A stretch of 34,763 bases of DNA from Kitasatospora phosalacinea (GTDB taxonomy: Bacteria; Actinomycetota; Actinomycetes; Streptomycetales; Streptomycetaceae): contig NZ_JNWZ01000074.1 in NCBI RefSeq assembly GCF_000716545.1, positions 1 through 34,763 of the forward strand, written 5' to 3'. The position numbers were made by a program, and so were the translations under genes. Below are positions 6,545 to 14,194 of this stretch, one piece after another. The notes under the pieces are model-generated. The model ran no database searches. It had not been told where the DNA came from and saw nothing but the letters and a program-made list of their open reading frames with translations. Position 1 is the stretch's first letter; every line of letters begins with the position of its first letter.

Positions 6545-8248
6545 ATGCCGAAGGCACCCACCAACGACCTCCTCGACCGGGCCCGCGCCTGGCTGGCCGA
6601 GGACCCCGACCCGCAGACCCGCGAGGAGCTGGCCGGGATGCTGGCCGCCGCCGAGGGGCCGGAGGCCGAGGGCGAGGAGCGGATCGCCTGGTCGCGGCTG
6701 GCCGAACGCTTCGCCGGGCGCCTGCAGTTCGGCACCGCCGGGCTGCGCGGCGAACTGGGCGCCGGGCCGACGCGGATGAACCGCGCCGTGGTGATCCGGG
6801 CCGCGGCGGGCCTGGCCGGGTACGTCCGCAAGCACCCCGAGCTGGGCGACCTGGTGGTGATCGGCTACGACGCCCGGCACAGGTCGTACGACTTCGCCCT
6901 GGACACCGCGGCCGTGGTGGTGGGGGCCGGGCTGCGCGCCGCGCTGCTGCCGCGGGCGCTGCCGACGCCCGTCCTCGCGTTCGCGATCCGGCACCTGGGC
7001 GCGGCGGCCGGCGTGGTGGTGACCGCCAGCCACAACCCGCCGCAGGACAACGGCTACAAGGTGTACCTGGGCGACGGTTCGCAGATCGTCCCGCCCGCGG
7101 ACGCGGACATCGCCGCCGAGATCGACGCGCTGGGCGCGCTCGCCGACGTCCCGCGCGCGGAGGGCGGCTGGGAGGTGCTCGGCGAGGACGTGCTCGACGC
7201 CTACCTCGCCCGCGCCGTCTCCGTCCTCGACCCCACCGGCCCGCGCGAACTCACCACCATCTACACCCCGTTGCACGGCGTCGGCCGGGACGTGCTGCTC
7301 GCCGCGTTCGCCGCCGCCGGGTTCCCGGCGCCCGCCGTGGTCGCCGAACAGGCCGAGCCGGACCCGGACTTCCCCACCGTCGCGTTCCCCAACCCGGAGG
7401 AGCCCGGCGCGATGGACCTCGCCTTCGCCGCCGCCCGCACGGCCCGCCCCGACCTGGTGATCGCCAACGACCCGGACGCCGACCGCTGCGCCGTCGCCGT
7501 CCCCGACACCGCCGCCGACGGGGGCTGGCGGATGCTCCGCGGCGACGAGGTCGGCGCGCTGCTGGGCGCGGCCGTCGCCGCCAAGGGCGCGCAGGGCGTG
7601 TTCGCCACCACCATCGTCTCCTCCACCCTGCTCGGCAAGATCGCCGCCGCGGCCGGGCTGGGCTACGCCGAGACGCTGACCGGCTTCAAGTGGATCTCCC
7701 GCACCGAGGACATCCGCTACGGCTACGAGGAGGCGCTCGGCTACTGCGTCGACCCGGACGGCGTGCGCGACAAGGACGGCATCACGGCCGCCCTGCAGAT
7801 CGCCGAACTCGCCGCCGGCCTGGGGCGCGACGGCCGCACCCTCACCGACCTGCTGGACGAACTCGCCCTCGCGCACGGCCTGCACGCCACCGACCAGCTC
7901 TCCGTCCGGGTCGAGGACCTCTCCGTCATCTCCGACGCGATGGCCGCCCTCCGCGAGAAGCCCCCCGTCGAACTGGCGGGCCTGACCGTCACCCGCGCCG
8001 ACGACCTGTCCGCGGGCAGCCCCGACCTCCCCCCGACCGACGGCCTGCGCTACCTCCTCACCGGCCCGACCGTCACCTCGGCCCGGGTCGTGGTCCGCCC
8101 CTCCGGCACCGAGCCCAAGCTCAAGTGCTACCTGGAGGCCGTCCTCCCGGTCCCCACCCCCGCCGACCTCCCGGCCGCCCGCCTCCGCGCCCAGGCCCTG
8201 CTGGACGCCCTCAAGCGCGACTTCGCCACGGCGGCAGGGCTGGCTTAG
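6545..8248 (+). CDS. Phospho-sugar mutase (phosphoglucomutase/phosphomannomutase/phosphopentomutase family)
   Basis: A 567-residue alpha-D-phosphohexomutase. All four signature loops are present: TASHNPPQDNGYK with phosphorylated Ser162, the magnesium loop NDPDADR (308-314), the sugar loop GYEEALGY (393-400), and the phosphate loop RPSGTEPKLK (517-526). The length fits the PgmB/phosphopentomutase-like subgroup, which is longer than ManB. Position after purine nucleoside phosphorylase suggests it converts (deoxy)ribose-1-phosphate to the 5-phosphate, but glucose or mannose phosphates cannot be excluded from sequence. ATG 6545 has AGGGAG 9 nt upstream. The frame stays open for almost 1 kb upstream, across the phosphorylase gene; that extension is a coding shadow. 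Confidence 0.93.
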   Translation: MPKAPTNDLLDRARAWLAEDPDPQTREELAGMLAAAEGPEAEGEERIAWSRLAERFAGRLQFGTAGLRGELGAGPTRMNRAVVIRAAAGLAGYVRKHPELGDLVVIGYDARHRSYDFALDTAAVVVGAGLRAALLPRALPTPVLAFAIRHLGAAAGVVVTASHNPPQDNGYKVYLGDGSQIVPPADADIAAEIDALGALADVPRAEGGWEVLGEDVLDAYLARAVSVLDPTGPRELTTIYTPLHGVGRDVLLAAFAAAGFPAPAVVAEQAEPDPDFPTVAFPNPEEPGAMDLAFAAARTARPDLVIANDPDADRCAVAVPDTAADGGWRMLRGDEVGALLGAAVAAKGAQGVFATTIVSSTLLGKIAAAAGLGYAETLTGFKWISRTEDIRYGYEEALGYCVDPDGVRDKDGITAALQIAELAAGLGRDGRTLTDLLDELALAHGLHATDQLSVRVEDLSVISDAMAALREKPPVELAGLTVTRADDLSAGSPDLPPTDGLRYLLTGPTVTSARVVVRPSGTEPKLKCYLEAVLPVPTPADLPAARLRAQALLDALKRDFATAAGLA

Positions 8249-8282
8249 ATAAAATCCACACTTGGAATTTGTAGATGAAAGC

Positions 8283-8316
8283 CCCGCGACCCCTTCAGCT
8301 ACCAAGGAGTCGCGGG
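8283..8316. terminator. Convergent terminator hairpin
   Basis: A 13-bp stem with one mismatch (8283-8295 with 8304-8316) and an 8-nt loop. It lies between the stop of the mutase gene (+) and the stop of the immunity candidate (-). It also marks the point where base composition becomes more AT-rich. Confidence 0.75.
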
Positions 8317-8396
8317 ACGATCTCATTCCGGGTTTCTTCAAATGGGAAAACGCCTATTTGATCATCGCCCCCAAGGGGGGTCGATTGAATCGAGCA

Positions 8397-8963
8397 CTAG
8401 GCGATGGCCAAAGAATTCACCCAACGCATTAGTTCACTATTCACTGGACTGGCCATACCCTCACACTCCCTGAGGATCTCCCTCAGGATGAAGCGTATGC
8501 GCTGAAGCTGGTAGATCCGCCTGGGAGTAGTCGTCCCCACCCCGGACGTCTGGATCGACGCTATCTCGGATCTCAATCCATCTAGCGTCTCCCCTTCCCT
8601 CGCCATTGCTCCAGTGAAATCTTTCCATACCCCATCCAAGCCATGGGCTACGGCTCCGCCGGAAATCCCGGATGTGATCATTGAAATTTTGGCCAAAACC
8701 TCCCGATGGACAGTCTCCTCCCAGGGGACAACGCCACTCCTTCGCGCAGACTTGAGAGAGTTCAAGAGATTCTCTCCCCACCGCTCCATTTCCAATCCCC
8801 CTGGATCTGCAGAAGCAAACCCTGATGAGCAGGATGCAATCAGAGCGGACCACCAAAAGGGCGAGCGGGGCAACGATTCGGAAATTGATACTATTTCCGC
8901 CATCTCATCCCAGTTCAATACGGACAGCAGATGTGAGGAATCCGGAAAATCCGAATCATGCAT
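8397..8963 (-). CDS. Candidate immunity protein for the displaced toxin cassette
   Basis: A 188-residue protein that I cannot place in a named family. It is predicted soluble and mostly helical, with a Trp-rich patch (RSPFWWSAL, about 31-39) and a charged C-terminal helix (RIRFILREILRECEGM). It starts at ATG 8963, only 6 bp after the stop of the orphan toxin tip. Its ribosome-binding sequence AAAGGGG lies within the toxin's last codons, so translation is probably coupled. Toxin then immunity gene, tightly spaced on the same strand, is the standard polymorphic-toxin arrangement, and this context is the only basis for the call. Visibly lower GC and less biased third positions than the flanking housekeeping genes suggest horizontal origin. 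It shows no obvious similarity to the immunity candidate at 15697-16305. Confidence 0.6.
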   Translation of the reverse strand: MHDSDFPDSSHLLSVLNWDEMAEIVSISESLPRSPFWWSALIASCSSGFASADPGGLEMERWGENLLNSLKSARRSGVVPWEETVHREVLAKISMITSGISGGAVAHGLDGVWKDFTGAMAREGETLDGLRSEIASIQTSGVGTTTPRRIYQLQRIRFILREILRECEGMASPVNSELMRWVNSLAIA

Positions 8964-8969
8964 AACGCG

Positions 8970-9458
8970 CTACCCCTTTGGACGCGGAACGACCATGGTC
9001 GAGATCCCGGCTCTTTCAAAAGCGGCTTCACCTATGCCCATCAACTCTTCTCCCGGATGGAAGTGGCCGCTCCAGTTGTTGATAGCTGCCATCCTGAACA
9101 GGTCGTCCACATTCCCAGATCCAGCGGCGAGGACCTTTCCGCCACGGCCGGCCAGAACAGTATGCGCCAATTCAGCCCTAGGCCATTTACCGCCGCCTCC
9201 GCCAGCGTAGGCCGGCATCACTCGCAACTCATGGCCGCCCAATGCACCCCTGACAACGGCCCACTTGAAGTCCGTTTCACCTCCAAGCGCGGCACGGAGA
9301 CCATCGTAGCCCGCCCCTTCACCCAGGACCGTCGGCTCTATACCTCGGCGCTCAGCAGCCTGGATCTCCCTGGCCTGCTTCGCGTCTGACGCCGAATTAT
9401 CAAGCTCACAATTGTGGACGAGGACTGGCGAGGTGCCCGCCAGAACATAGTACGTGTG
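8970..9458 (-). pseudogene. Orphan (displaced) polymorphic-toxin C-terminal tip with HINT remnant
   Basis: An open frame of 162 residues with no start codon of its own at the 5' end. It begins HTYYVLAGTSPVLVHN, the last strand and cleavage site of a HINT domain, and continues with a 146-residue toxin module starting at Cys (the residue after HN). Just upstream the frame meets TAG (9459-9461) and similarity to the main Rhs gene stops. The tip contains AHTVLAGRGGKV, INNWSGHFHP and AFERAGI. The same pattern occurs in the tip of the main Rhs protein, so both are probably the same toxin fold; I cannot name the activity. As it stands it is probably silent, a cassette that could be switched into the full gene by recombination in the HINT coding region. 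A TTG inside the frame (near 9242) gives a shorter ORF with no convincing support. Confidence 0.75.
9408..9458 (-). repeat. HINT-end repeat, copy 2 (displaced cassette)
   Basis: 51 bp matching 16723-16773 in the same orientation at 44 of 51 positions. It encodes the HINT end HTYYVLAG-x-x-PVLVHNC. This homology would allow the displaced tip to replace the expressed tip. Confidence 0.85.
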
Positions 9459-9460
9459 CT

Positions 9461-9503
9461 ATGCGGCCCCTCACTACCTGCATTTTCGCAGGTCAAGCCG
9501 CAT
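9461..9503. other. Two-level hairpin at the cassette breakpoint
   Basis: An outer 7-bp stem (9461-9467 with 9497-9503) encloses a perfect inner 6-bp stem (9476-9481 with 9488-9493) with a 6-nt loop. It starts 3 bp from the point where homology to the expressed Rhs gene ends. It could be a terminator, an attachment-site relic or a recombination hot spot. Confidence 0.5.
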
Positions 9504-9550
9504 TTAATGGTTCCGCTGGGGTGCGGGTTCGGCCGGGGTTGTTCGTGGTT

Positions 9551-9573
9551 GTTGCCGTCACCACTGCCGTCAA
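9551..9573 (+). repeat. Possible integrase arm-type sites, left end of the element
   Basis: Contains GTTGCCGTCA and ACTGCCGTCAA separated by 2 nt. The same two blocks occur in the same order and orientation, separated by 3 nt, just after the integrase stop at 15552-15575. Repeats of TGCCGTCA at both ends suggest integrase arm sites at the element's boundaries, though no core att repeat was found. Confidence 0.45.
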
Positions 9574-10115
9574 GGGTCTAGACCAATCTGGCGGGCCGGA
9601 GGGCTCTCGGCGGCTCGGCGGTCGGCCGCCAGGGTGCCCTCGGGCAGGTGTGGCCAGGCGCATGCGTCGGCCAGTATCGCAGTGCGGGGGCCGGGAGGGG
9701 AGAGGGTCAGTCGACGCCGGACGGCCGGGGCTTCACTCCCCGCCGGAGGCGAACACCAGCCACCCGCCGATGATCGGCTCGGCGACAGGCCTTGATGGTC
9801 GGACCCCTGGCCGGCCATCTCGAACGACCGGCCGTAGGACGGTCGTGGGCGACACCTTGCTCCACGTCGCGGGCAAGGTGTCCATAGCCCACAACTTGCT
9901 CCGGCTGGCCGGGGCTTGCGGCATTTCGGACGTCGACCTGCTCGCTCCACCGGCACCCCATGCGGGCGGCGGCCGAGTACCCGACAACGGGTCGGTCGGC
10001 GGCGCTCGGCCAGCTCAGGCGGCGGGGCACCGCCTTGAACCTCGTAGAGAAAATCTGGACGCACAGCCTCGGCCTGTGTCCCAGTGGCGGGAGCGCGCCC
10101 GCGTGAGGTGGCTGG
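9574..10115. other. 542-bp stretch without a supported gene
   Basis: Several ORFs exist on both strands, for example 9570-10064 and 9733-9987 (minus). None has a convincing start, consistent codon bias through its length or a recognisable domain, and their best-looking parts fall in different frames. The stretch may hold a frameshifted gene remnant at the left end of the integrated element. Nothing firmer can be said. Confidence 0.5.
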
Positions 10116-10436
10116 TCAGTAGAGCTGGACGCGGGTGATGACGCAGTGGGGTTCGGGGGCGTCAGCGACGATGACGTACTCGGCGACGCCGAGGGAGCCT
10201 CCGGGGCCGAGTGCGATACGCCGCTGCTGGGGCCACCGCTCGGAGGCGGTGCTGCCGGGGACGAGGCCGCGCGTGGCGTTAATCCGCACGGTGGCGGAGA
10301 CGATGGCGCTGAAAACCGCCCCGGTCACTGCCGGGTCCTGGAACAGGGCCTCGACCTCCGGGGAGAGGTAGCAGGGCCAGCCCTCGTCCTCGCTTCCCTC
10401 GCCGTCCTCCTCGTGCGGCTGGTCGGCGTCACTCAA
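10116..10436 (-). CDS. Small protein, possible RelE/ParE-like toxin
   Basis: A 106-residue protein with an acidic N-terminus, then LSPEVEALFQDPAVTGAVF, a basic middle (RWPQQRRIALGPGG) and two closing beta strands (AEYVIVAD and HCVITRVQL). The helix-then-strands order and the position of the basic loop recall RelE/ParE-type toxins, but the similarity is weak and I rate the function as unproven. Its start overlaps the end of the upstream 98-residue gene by 8 bp, so the two are translationally coupled, with the putative antitoxin first. It lies inside the relic integrative element, where toxin-antitoxin pairs commonly act as maintenance modules. Alternative: a conserved hypothetical accessory gene. 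Confidence 0.55.
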   Translation of the reverse strand: MSDADQPHEEDGEGSEDEGWPCYLSPEVEALFQDPAVTGAVFSAIVSATVRINATRGLVPGSTASERWPQQRRIALGPGGSLGVAEYVIVADAPEPHCVITRVQLY

Positions 10437-10725
10437 CGGGCAGCCCCGCCGCGCGCCGGTGCTCGATCACGGAGGCGACGCTGCGCAGGGGCAGCGTGCC
10501 GGCCAGGGCGGCGACGGTCAACTGGTCGCCGCGGGCCTGCTCGACATCGAGGACCGCCTCGCACCACCAGCGCCGCAGCACCGCCTCCGCGTCCTGCGGC
10601 GCGGCCGACAGCAACTCCCGGTAGAACTCCATCCGCCGCGCCCCGGACAGCGCCGCCGCGATCCCCTCGGCGTTGCGCGGCACCGGATCCCCGGTGTTCT
10701 CCACCTCGATCGGCTGCACCGACAT
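10429..10725 (-). CDS. Small protein resembling DUF6247-type putative antitoxins
   Basis: A 98-residue soluble, helical protein. It has a disordered first 15 residues, AEGIAAALSGARRMEFYREL, a WWCEAVLDVEQARGDQLT segment and a C-terminal SVIEHRRAAGLPV. The R-x-x-F-Y-R-E-L element followed by a Trp-containing helix recalls a Streptomyces family I know as DUF6247; this is from memory and unverified. The ATG at 10725 has GGGAG 6 nt upstream. The gene comes first in a two-gene unit and overlaps the next gene by 8 bp, the layout of antitoxin-toxin operons. No DNA-binding motif is obvious. Confidence 0.55.
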   Translation of the reverse strand: MSVQPIEVENTGDPVPRNAEGIAAALSGARRMEFYRELLSAAPQDAEAVLRRWWCEAVLDVEQARGDQLTVAALAGTLPLRSVASVIEHRRAAGLPVE

Positions 10726-10907
10726 CCCAGCTCCCTGCCTCTCCTACTACCCGCCCCAGTCTGCCTCCCCGGCACCCCAGGCGTCGACACACCACCACCA
10801 CGCCCGGTCTTCTGGACCCGCGCCGACCCTAACCCGGTCTCATGCCCGACGCGCCGAGAACCGGAGAAGGCACCCGATCCAGCGATCACGGGTTGAAACG
10901 TCGCAGC

Positions 10908-11345
10908 TCAACCCCGCCGCACGCCGCCCTGTTCCAGAGCCTCGACGCGAGCGCGGAGGTCGGCGATCCGCTCGACGGCCTCGGCCAGCACCAGCTCCAG
11001 CGCCTCGACGCGCGCCGCCGCCCCGCTCCCGGGCGCGGCCTTCGCGTCCGCGTCTTCGGCATGGTCGTGGTGGGCGACGAAGGCGCCCTTGCCGGGACGG
11101 GAGACCGCCCACCCGTCCTGCTTCAGCAGAGCCATGGCCTTCTGCACGGTCAAGCTCGACGCCCCGAACTCGCGCATCAACTCAGCCTGCGTCGGCAGCG
11201 CGCCGCCCGGCTTCAGCCCGCCCGAGCGGATCTGCTCCCGCAGGGTCTCGGCGATGACCTCGAACGTCAGCAGCACTCCGCCGCCCGCCGGCCTGCGCCC
11301 CCGCCGCGTCGTCACCACGCCCGCCACCCCGCCTTCCGCTCCCAT
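10908..11345 (-). CDS. GntR-family regulator of the integrative element
   Basis: A 145-residue protein. Residues about 26-92 form a GntR winged helix-turn-helix: LTFEVIAETLREQIRSG, LPTQAELMREFGASSLTVQKAM, and a wing ending RPGKGAFVA. No ligand domain follows. Instead there is a short alanine-rich linker and a heptad-patterned helix (ARVEALELVLAEAVERIADL), probably a dimerising coiled coil. The gene is divergent from the replication gene. In pSAM2 the GntR-type KorSA represses element replication and transfer from a comparable position, and the same role is inferred here. The ATG at 11345 lacks a strong ribosome-binding site, so a start nearer VLLTFEV is possible. Confidence 0.8.
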   Translation of the reverse strand: MGAEGGVAGVVTTRRGRRPAGGGVLLTFEVIAETLREQIRSGGLKPGGALPTQAELMREFGASSLTVQKAMALLKQDGWAVSRPGKGAFVAHHDHAEDADAKAAPGSGAAARVEALELVLAEAVERIADLRARVEALEQGGVRRG

Positions 11346-11436
11346 TACCAGCGAATTCCGGCCCGTCCAAACCGGGAAACCGGCCCCACACTATCCGCGT
11401 CCCGCCACCCAAAGAAAGGAATGAGGAGGGATGCAC

Positions 11437-11466
11437 TTGAATGCGCCCGGGGAACGGTGCTACCTT
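11437..11466 (+). promoter_or_regulatory. Candidate promoter for the rep-xis-int operon
   Basis: TTGAAT (11437-11442) and TACCTT (11461-11466) are separated by 18 nt, close to a vegetative Streptomyces promoter. Transcription would start near 11473, leaving a leader of about 150 nt before the rep ATG. The GntR-type gene lies just upstream on the other strand, so an operator is expected here, but no clear palindrome was found. Confidence 0.45.
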
Positions 11467-11626
11467 CACGCACCGCCCGTGATCAACACTGCCCCCGCCG
11501 ACCGGACCAGCCGTCCCCGGCCCAGTGCCCGCGCCCGCCGTGAGGCGCCCCCGTTCCCCTGTGAGCCGATCGCTTCGGCCCGCCACCCCTCATCTCCCCC
11601 CTGCTTCTGCCGGAGGCCTGTCCCGC

Positions 11627-13339
11627 ATGCCCGCGCAGCTCCAATTCCCCTCTCCCACAACCACGTTCACCCTCGCGAACCAGGCGTCCGCCAAACCGAC
11701 GCACGCTGTCACGCCCGGCGCGTCCGCGAGCAGGGATTCGGCGCTGGAACGCCGGGCGCGGCTGACCGTCCGGCTGGCGAAGCTCGCCGCCGCCGGGTAC
11801 CTCTCACCCCTGGCCCGCCAGGTCGGCGGGCTCGGCGGCTGCGCCCGTCCGATCCGCCTGACCGGGCACCGCACCCGCGTCGACACCGCGACGGGCCAGG
11901 TCCTCGACCACCTCGGCGCGCGGCAGCTCCCGGCGGGCGAGCTGCTGGTCCGCTGCGGCAACCGCCGCGCGACCCGCTGCCCGGCCTGCTCGACCGTCTA
12001 CCGCTACGACACCTACCAGCTCATCGCCGCCGGACTGCGCGGCGGCAAGACCGTCGCCACCCACCCCCGCGTCTTCACCACCCTCACCGCCCCCGGCTTC
12101 GGCCCCGTCCACAATCAGCCCGACACCGGCCGCTGCCACTGCGGCCATGCCCACCCCGACAGCGACCCGCTCCTCGGTACCCCTCTCGACCCCAAGCGCT
12201 ACGACTACACCGGCGCGGTGCTGTGGAACGCGCACGCCCCGGCCCTTTGGGCGCGCTTCACCACCCACCTGCGCCGAGAGATCGCCAAGGCCGCCTGACT
12301 CACCCAGCGCACCCTACGGCACCACGCCACCCTCTCCTACGCCAAGGTCGCCGAGTACCAGAAACGCGGCCAGGTCCACTTCCACGCCGTCATCCGCCTC
12401 GACGGACCCACCGGTCCCAGCAGCGCCCCGCCCGCCTGGGCAACCACCGGGCTCCTCGACCACGCCGTCCGTGCCGCCGCCAGGCGCACCCGCGTCCACC
12501 ACGCAGGCCAGCCGCAGCAGCCCGCCGAGAACCCGCCCAGCTCCCCGGAGATCGGCCAGGTCGGGCTGTCGGTGTTCCGGTTCGGTCGGCAGATTGACGT
12601 CCGGCCGATCCGTGGCACGGACTTCACCGAAGGCCGCCCGGTCACCGAGCGACACGTCGCCGCCTACATCGCCAAGTACGCCACCAAGGGTGCCGAGACC
12701 ACCACCGGCACCCTCGACCATCGCCTCCGCTTCCTGGCCGAACTCGCGCAGTTCGACATCACCGACCATGCCCGCCGCATGATCCACACTGCCTGGCACC
12801 TCGCCACCCGTCCCCGGTACGCGCATCTCCGCCTGCGGCAGTGGGCCCACATGCTCGGCTTCCGAGGCCACTTCTCCACCCGCACCCGCCGCTATTCCAC
12901 CACCCGCGCCCACCTCCGAGCCGAACGGACCGCCTGGCGAACCAGCCGGTCCGACGCGCCGGAGGCGGCCTCGGAGTCGGCCGAGCCGCAGTCCGGTCAG
13001 GTGACCGACGGCCGTCCGGTCGGTGACCGGCCCGGTCACTTCACCGACCTGACCGCCGGCCACCGATCCGGTCACGGTCAGCACCCCGGTCACTCCGCCG
13101 GTCACCGCGACAGCACCGGTCAGCGCGGGGGCTCGGGCTCAACGTTGGTGATCTCCCACTGGCAGTACGCCGGCACGGGCCTGCTGCCCGAACTCGCCCA
13201 CCTCTCCGAACTCCTCGCCGATAGGCCAGCACACCGCAAGAGCTGGAACCAGATCCGGCGGCCGCAACAACCCGGTCACTGCGCTGGTCAGCCGGTCGAT
13301 CACCCGATGAGGGCTGTCCGGACGGGAGCCGTCGCGTGA
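11627..13339 (+). pseudogene. RepSA-like replication initiator with internal stop codon
   Basis: A rolling-circle initiator of the actinobacterial RepSA type, about 570 codons. The N-terminal half has CGNRRATRCPACSTVYRYD, a zinc-finger-like motif. The second half has VHFHAVIRLDG, the metal-binding HUH motif, and AYIAKYATKG with the candidate nicking tyrosines. The frame is interrupted by TGA at 12296-12298, between REIAKAA and LTQRTL. Reading through restores family sequence without a frameshift; relatives have a glycine there, as I recall, so GGA to TGA is likely. Both catalytic motifs lie after the stop, so the truncated product cannot nick DNA. ATG 11627 has GGAGG 10 nt upstream. It overlaps the excisionase gene by 4 bp. 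Sequencing error cannot be excluded. Confidence 0.85.
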
Positions 13340-13527
13340 CCGCCTCCACCGAACTCCTCACCGTCCCCCAGGTCATGGAACGCCTCCAACTCGGCCGCAC
13401 TGCCGTCTACGACCTGCTCCGCACCCGGCAGCTCGCCTCCCTCACCCTCGGCCGCGCCCGCCGCATCCCCACCCACGCCCTCAACGACTTCATCCGCACC
13501 CGACTCGAACAGGAAGCCGCCGGATGA
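13336..13527 (+). CDS. Excisionase (helix-turn-helix, MerR-like fold)
   Basis: A 63-residue protein with an AlpA/Xis-type DNA-binding domain: LLTVPQVMERLQLGRTAVYDLLRTRQL, then LGRARRIPTHALNDFI. Such proteins bend DNA at attachment sites and direct the tyrosine integrase towards excision. The GTG start overlaps the rep stop (GTGA) and its stop overlaps the integrase start (ATGA), so rep, xis and int form one translationally coupled operon. The gene itself looks intact although both neighbours are broken. Confidence 0.88.
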   Translation: MTASTELLTVPQVMERLQLGRTAVYDLLRTRQLASLTLGRARRIPTHALNDFIRTRLEQEAAG

Positions 13528-14194
13528 CCAGACCCCGCGACGCCCCCGCCTCCCGCCGCAGCCGCGCCAACGGCGACGGCACCGTCTACCAGCGCAAGGA
13601 CGACCGTTGGGAAGCCGCCGGATACGTCCTCGCACCTGGCAATACCCGCAAGCGCGTCCGCGTCTACGGCACCACCCGCAAGGAAGCACTCGCCAAGCTC
13701 ACCGCCAAGGACGTACGCACCTGGCTCAACGAGCTCCGCACCGTCTGCCAGTGCTGCGCACGCGGCATCGACGCGCGGCGCAAGCCCGACGCCCAGGCCA
13801 ACCGCCGCCCCCGCTGCTGCGCCATCGGCGAGTGCTGCCGCAAGTACCTCTCCCCTCTCACGCTCGCCTACATCCACTCCGGCCTAAAGTCCGCCCTGGA
13901 AGACGCCGTGCGCGAGGAGGAGATCCCGCGCAACGTCGCCCGCAACGTCCGCACCGGCACGCCCCGCCCCCGCCGCTTCGACCCCCTCACAGCCGTTGAA
14001 GCCCGTACCTTCCTCGCCGCTGCCTCTGGTCACCGGCTGCACGCACTGTTCGAACTCGCCCTCCGCACGGGACTCCGCAAGGGCGAACTCCTCGGCCTGC
14101 GCTGGGAAGATCTCGACCTGGATAACGGCACCGCAAGCATCCGCCGTACCCTCCAGCGCACCCGCACCGGCGGCCTGACGGCCCTCCCCACTAA

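Noticed and set aside
4881..6557. N-terminal extension of the lipoprotein frame up to 6557
   Set aside because: The extension is antisense to real genes. The signal peptide with lipobox and a ribosome-binding site mark ATG 4880.
9459..9600. tRNA gene or tRNA 3' end as AICE attachment site at either element end
   Set aside because: No cloverleaf, TTC-A-A T-loop or CCA-proximal stem could be built near 9460-9600 or 15550-15700.
9570..10064. 164-codon minus-strand ORF and competing frames at 9461-10138 (+) and 9733-9987 (-)
   Set aside because: No frame shows consistent codon bias or a recognisable domain. It could be a decayed gene but cannot be supported.
11431..12597. Plus-strand ORF starting at ATG 11431 after GAGGAGGG
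   Set aside because: The start context is good, but beyond the rep start it becomes an Arg/Pro-rich shadow of the rep gene. A short leader peptide remains possible but unsupported.
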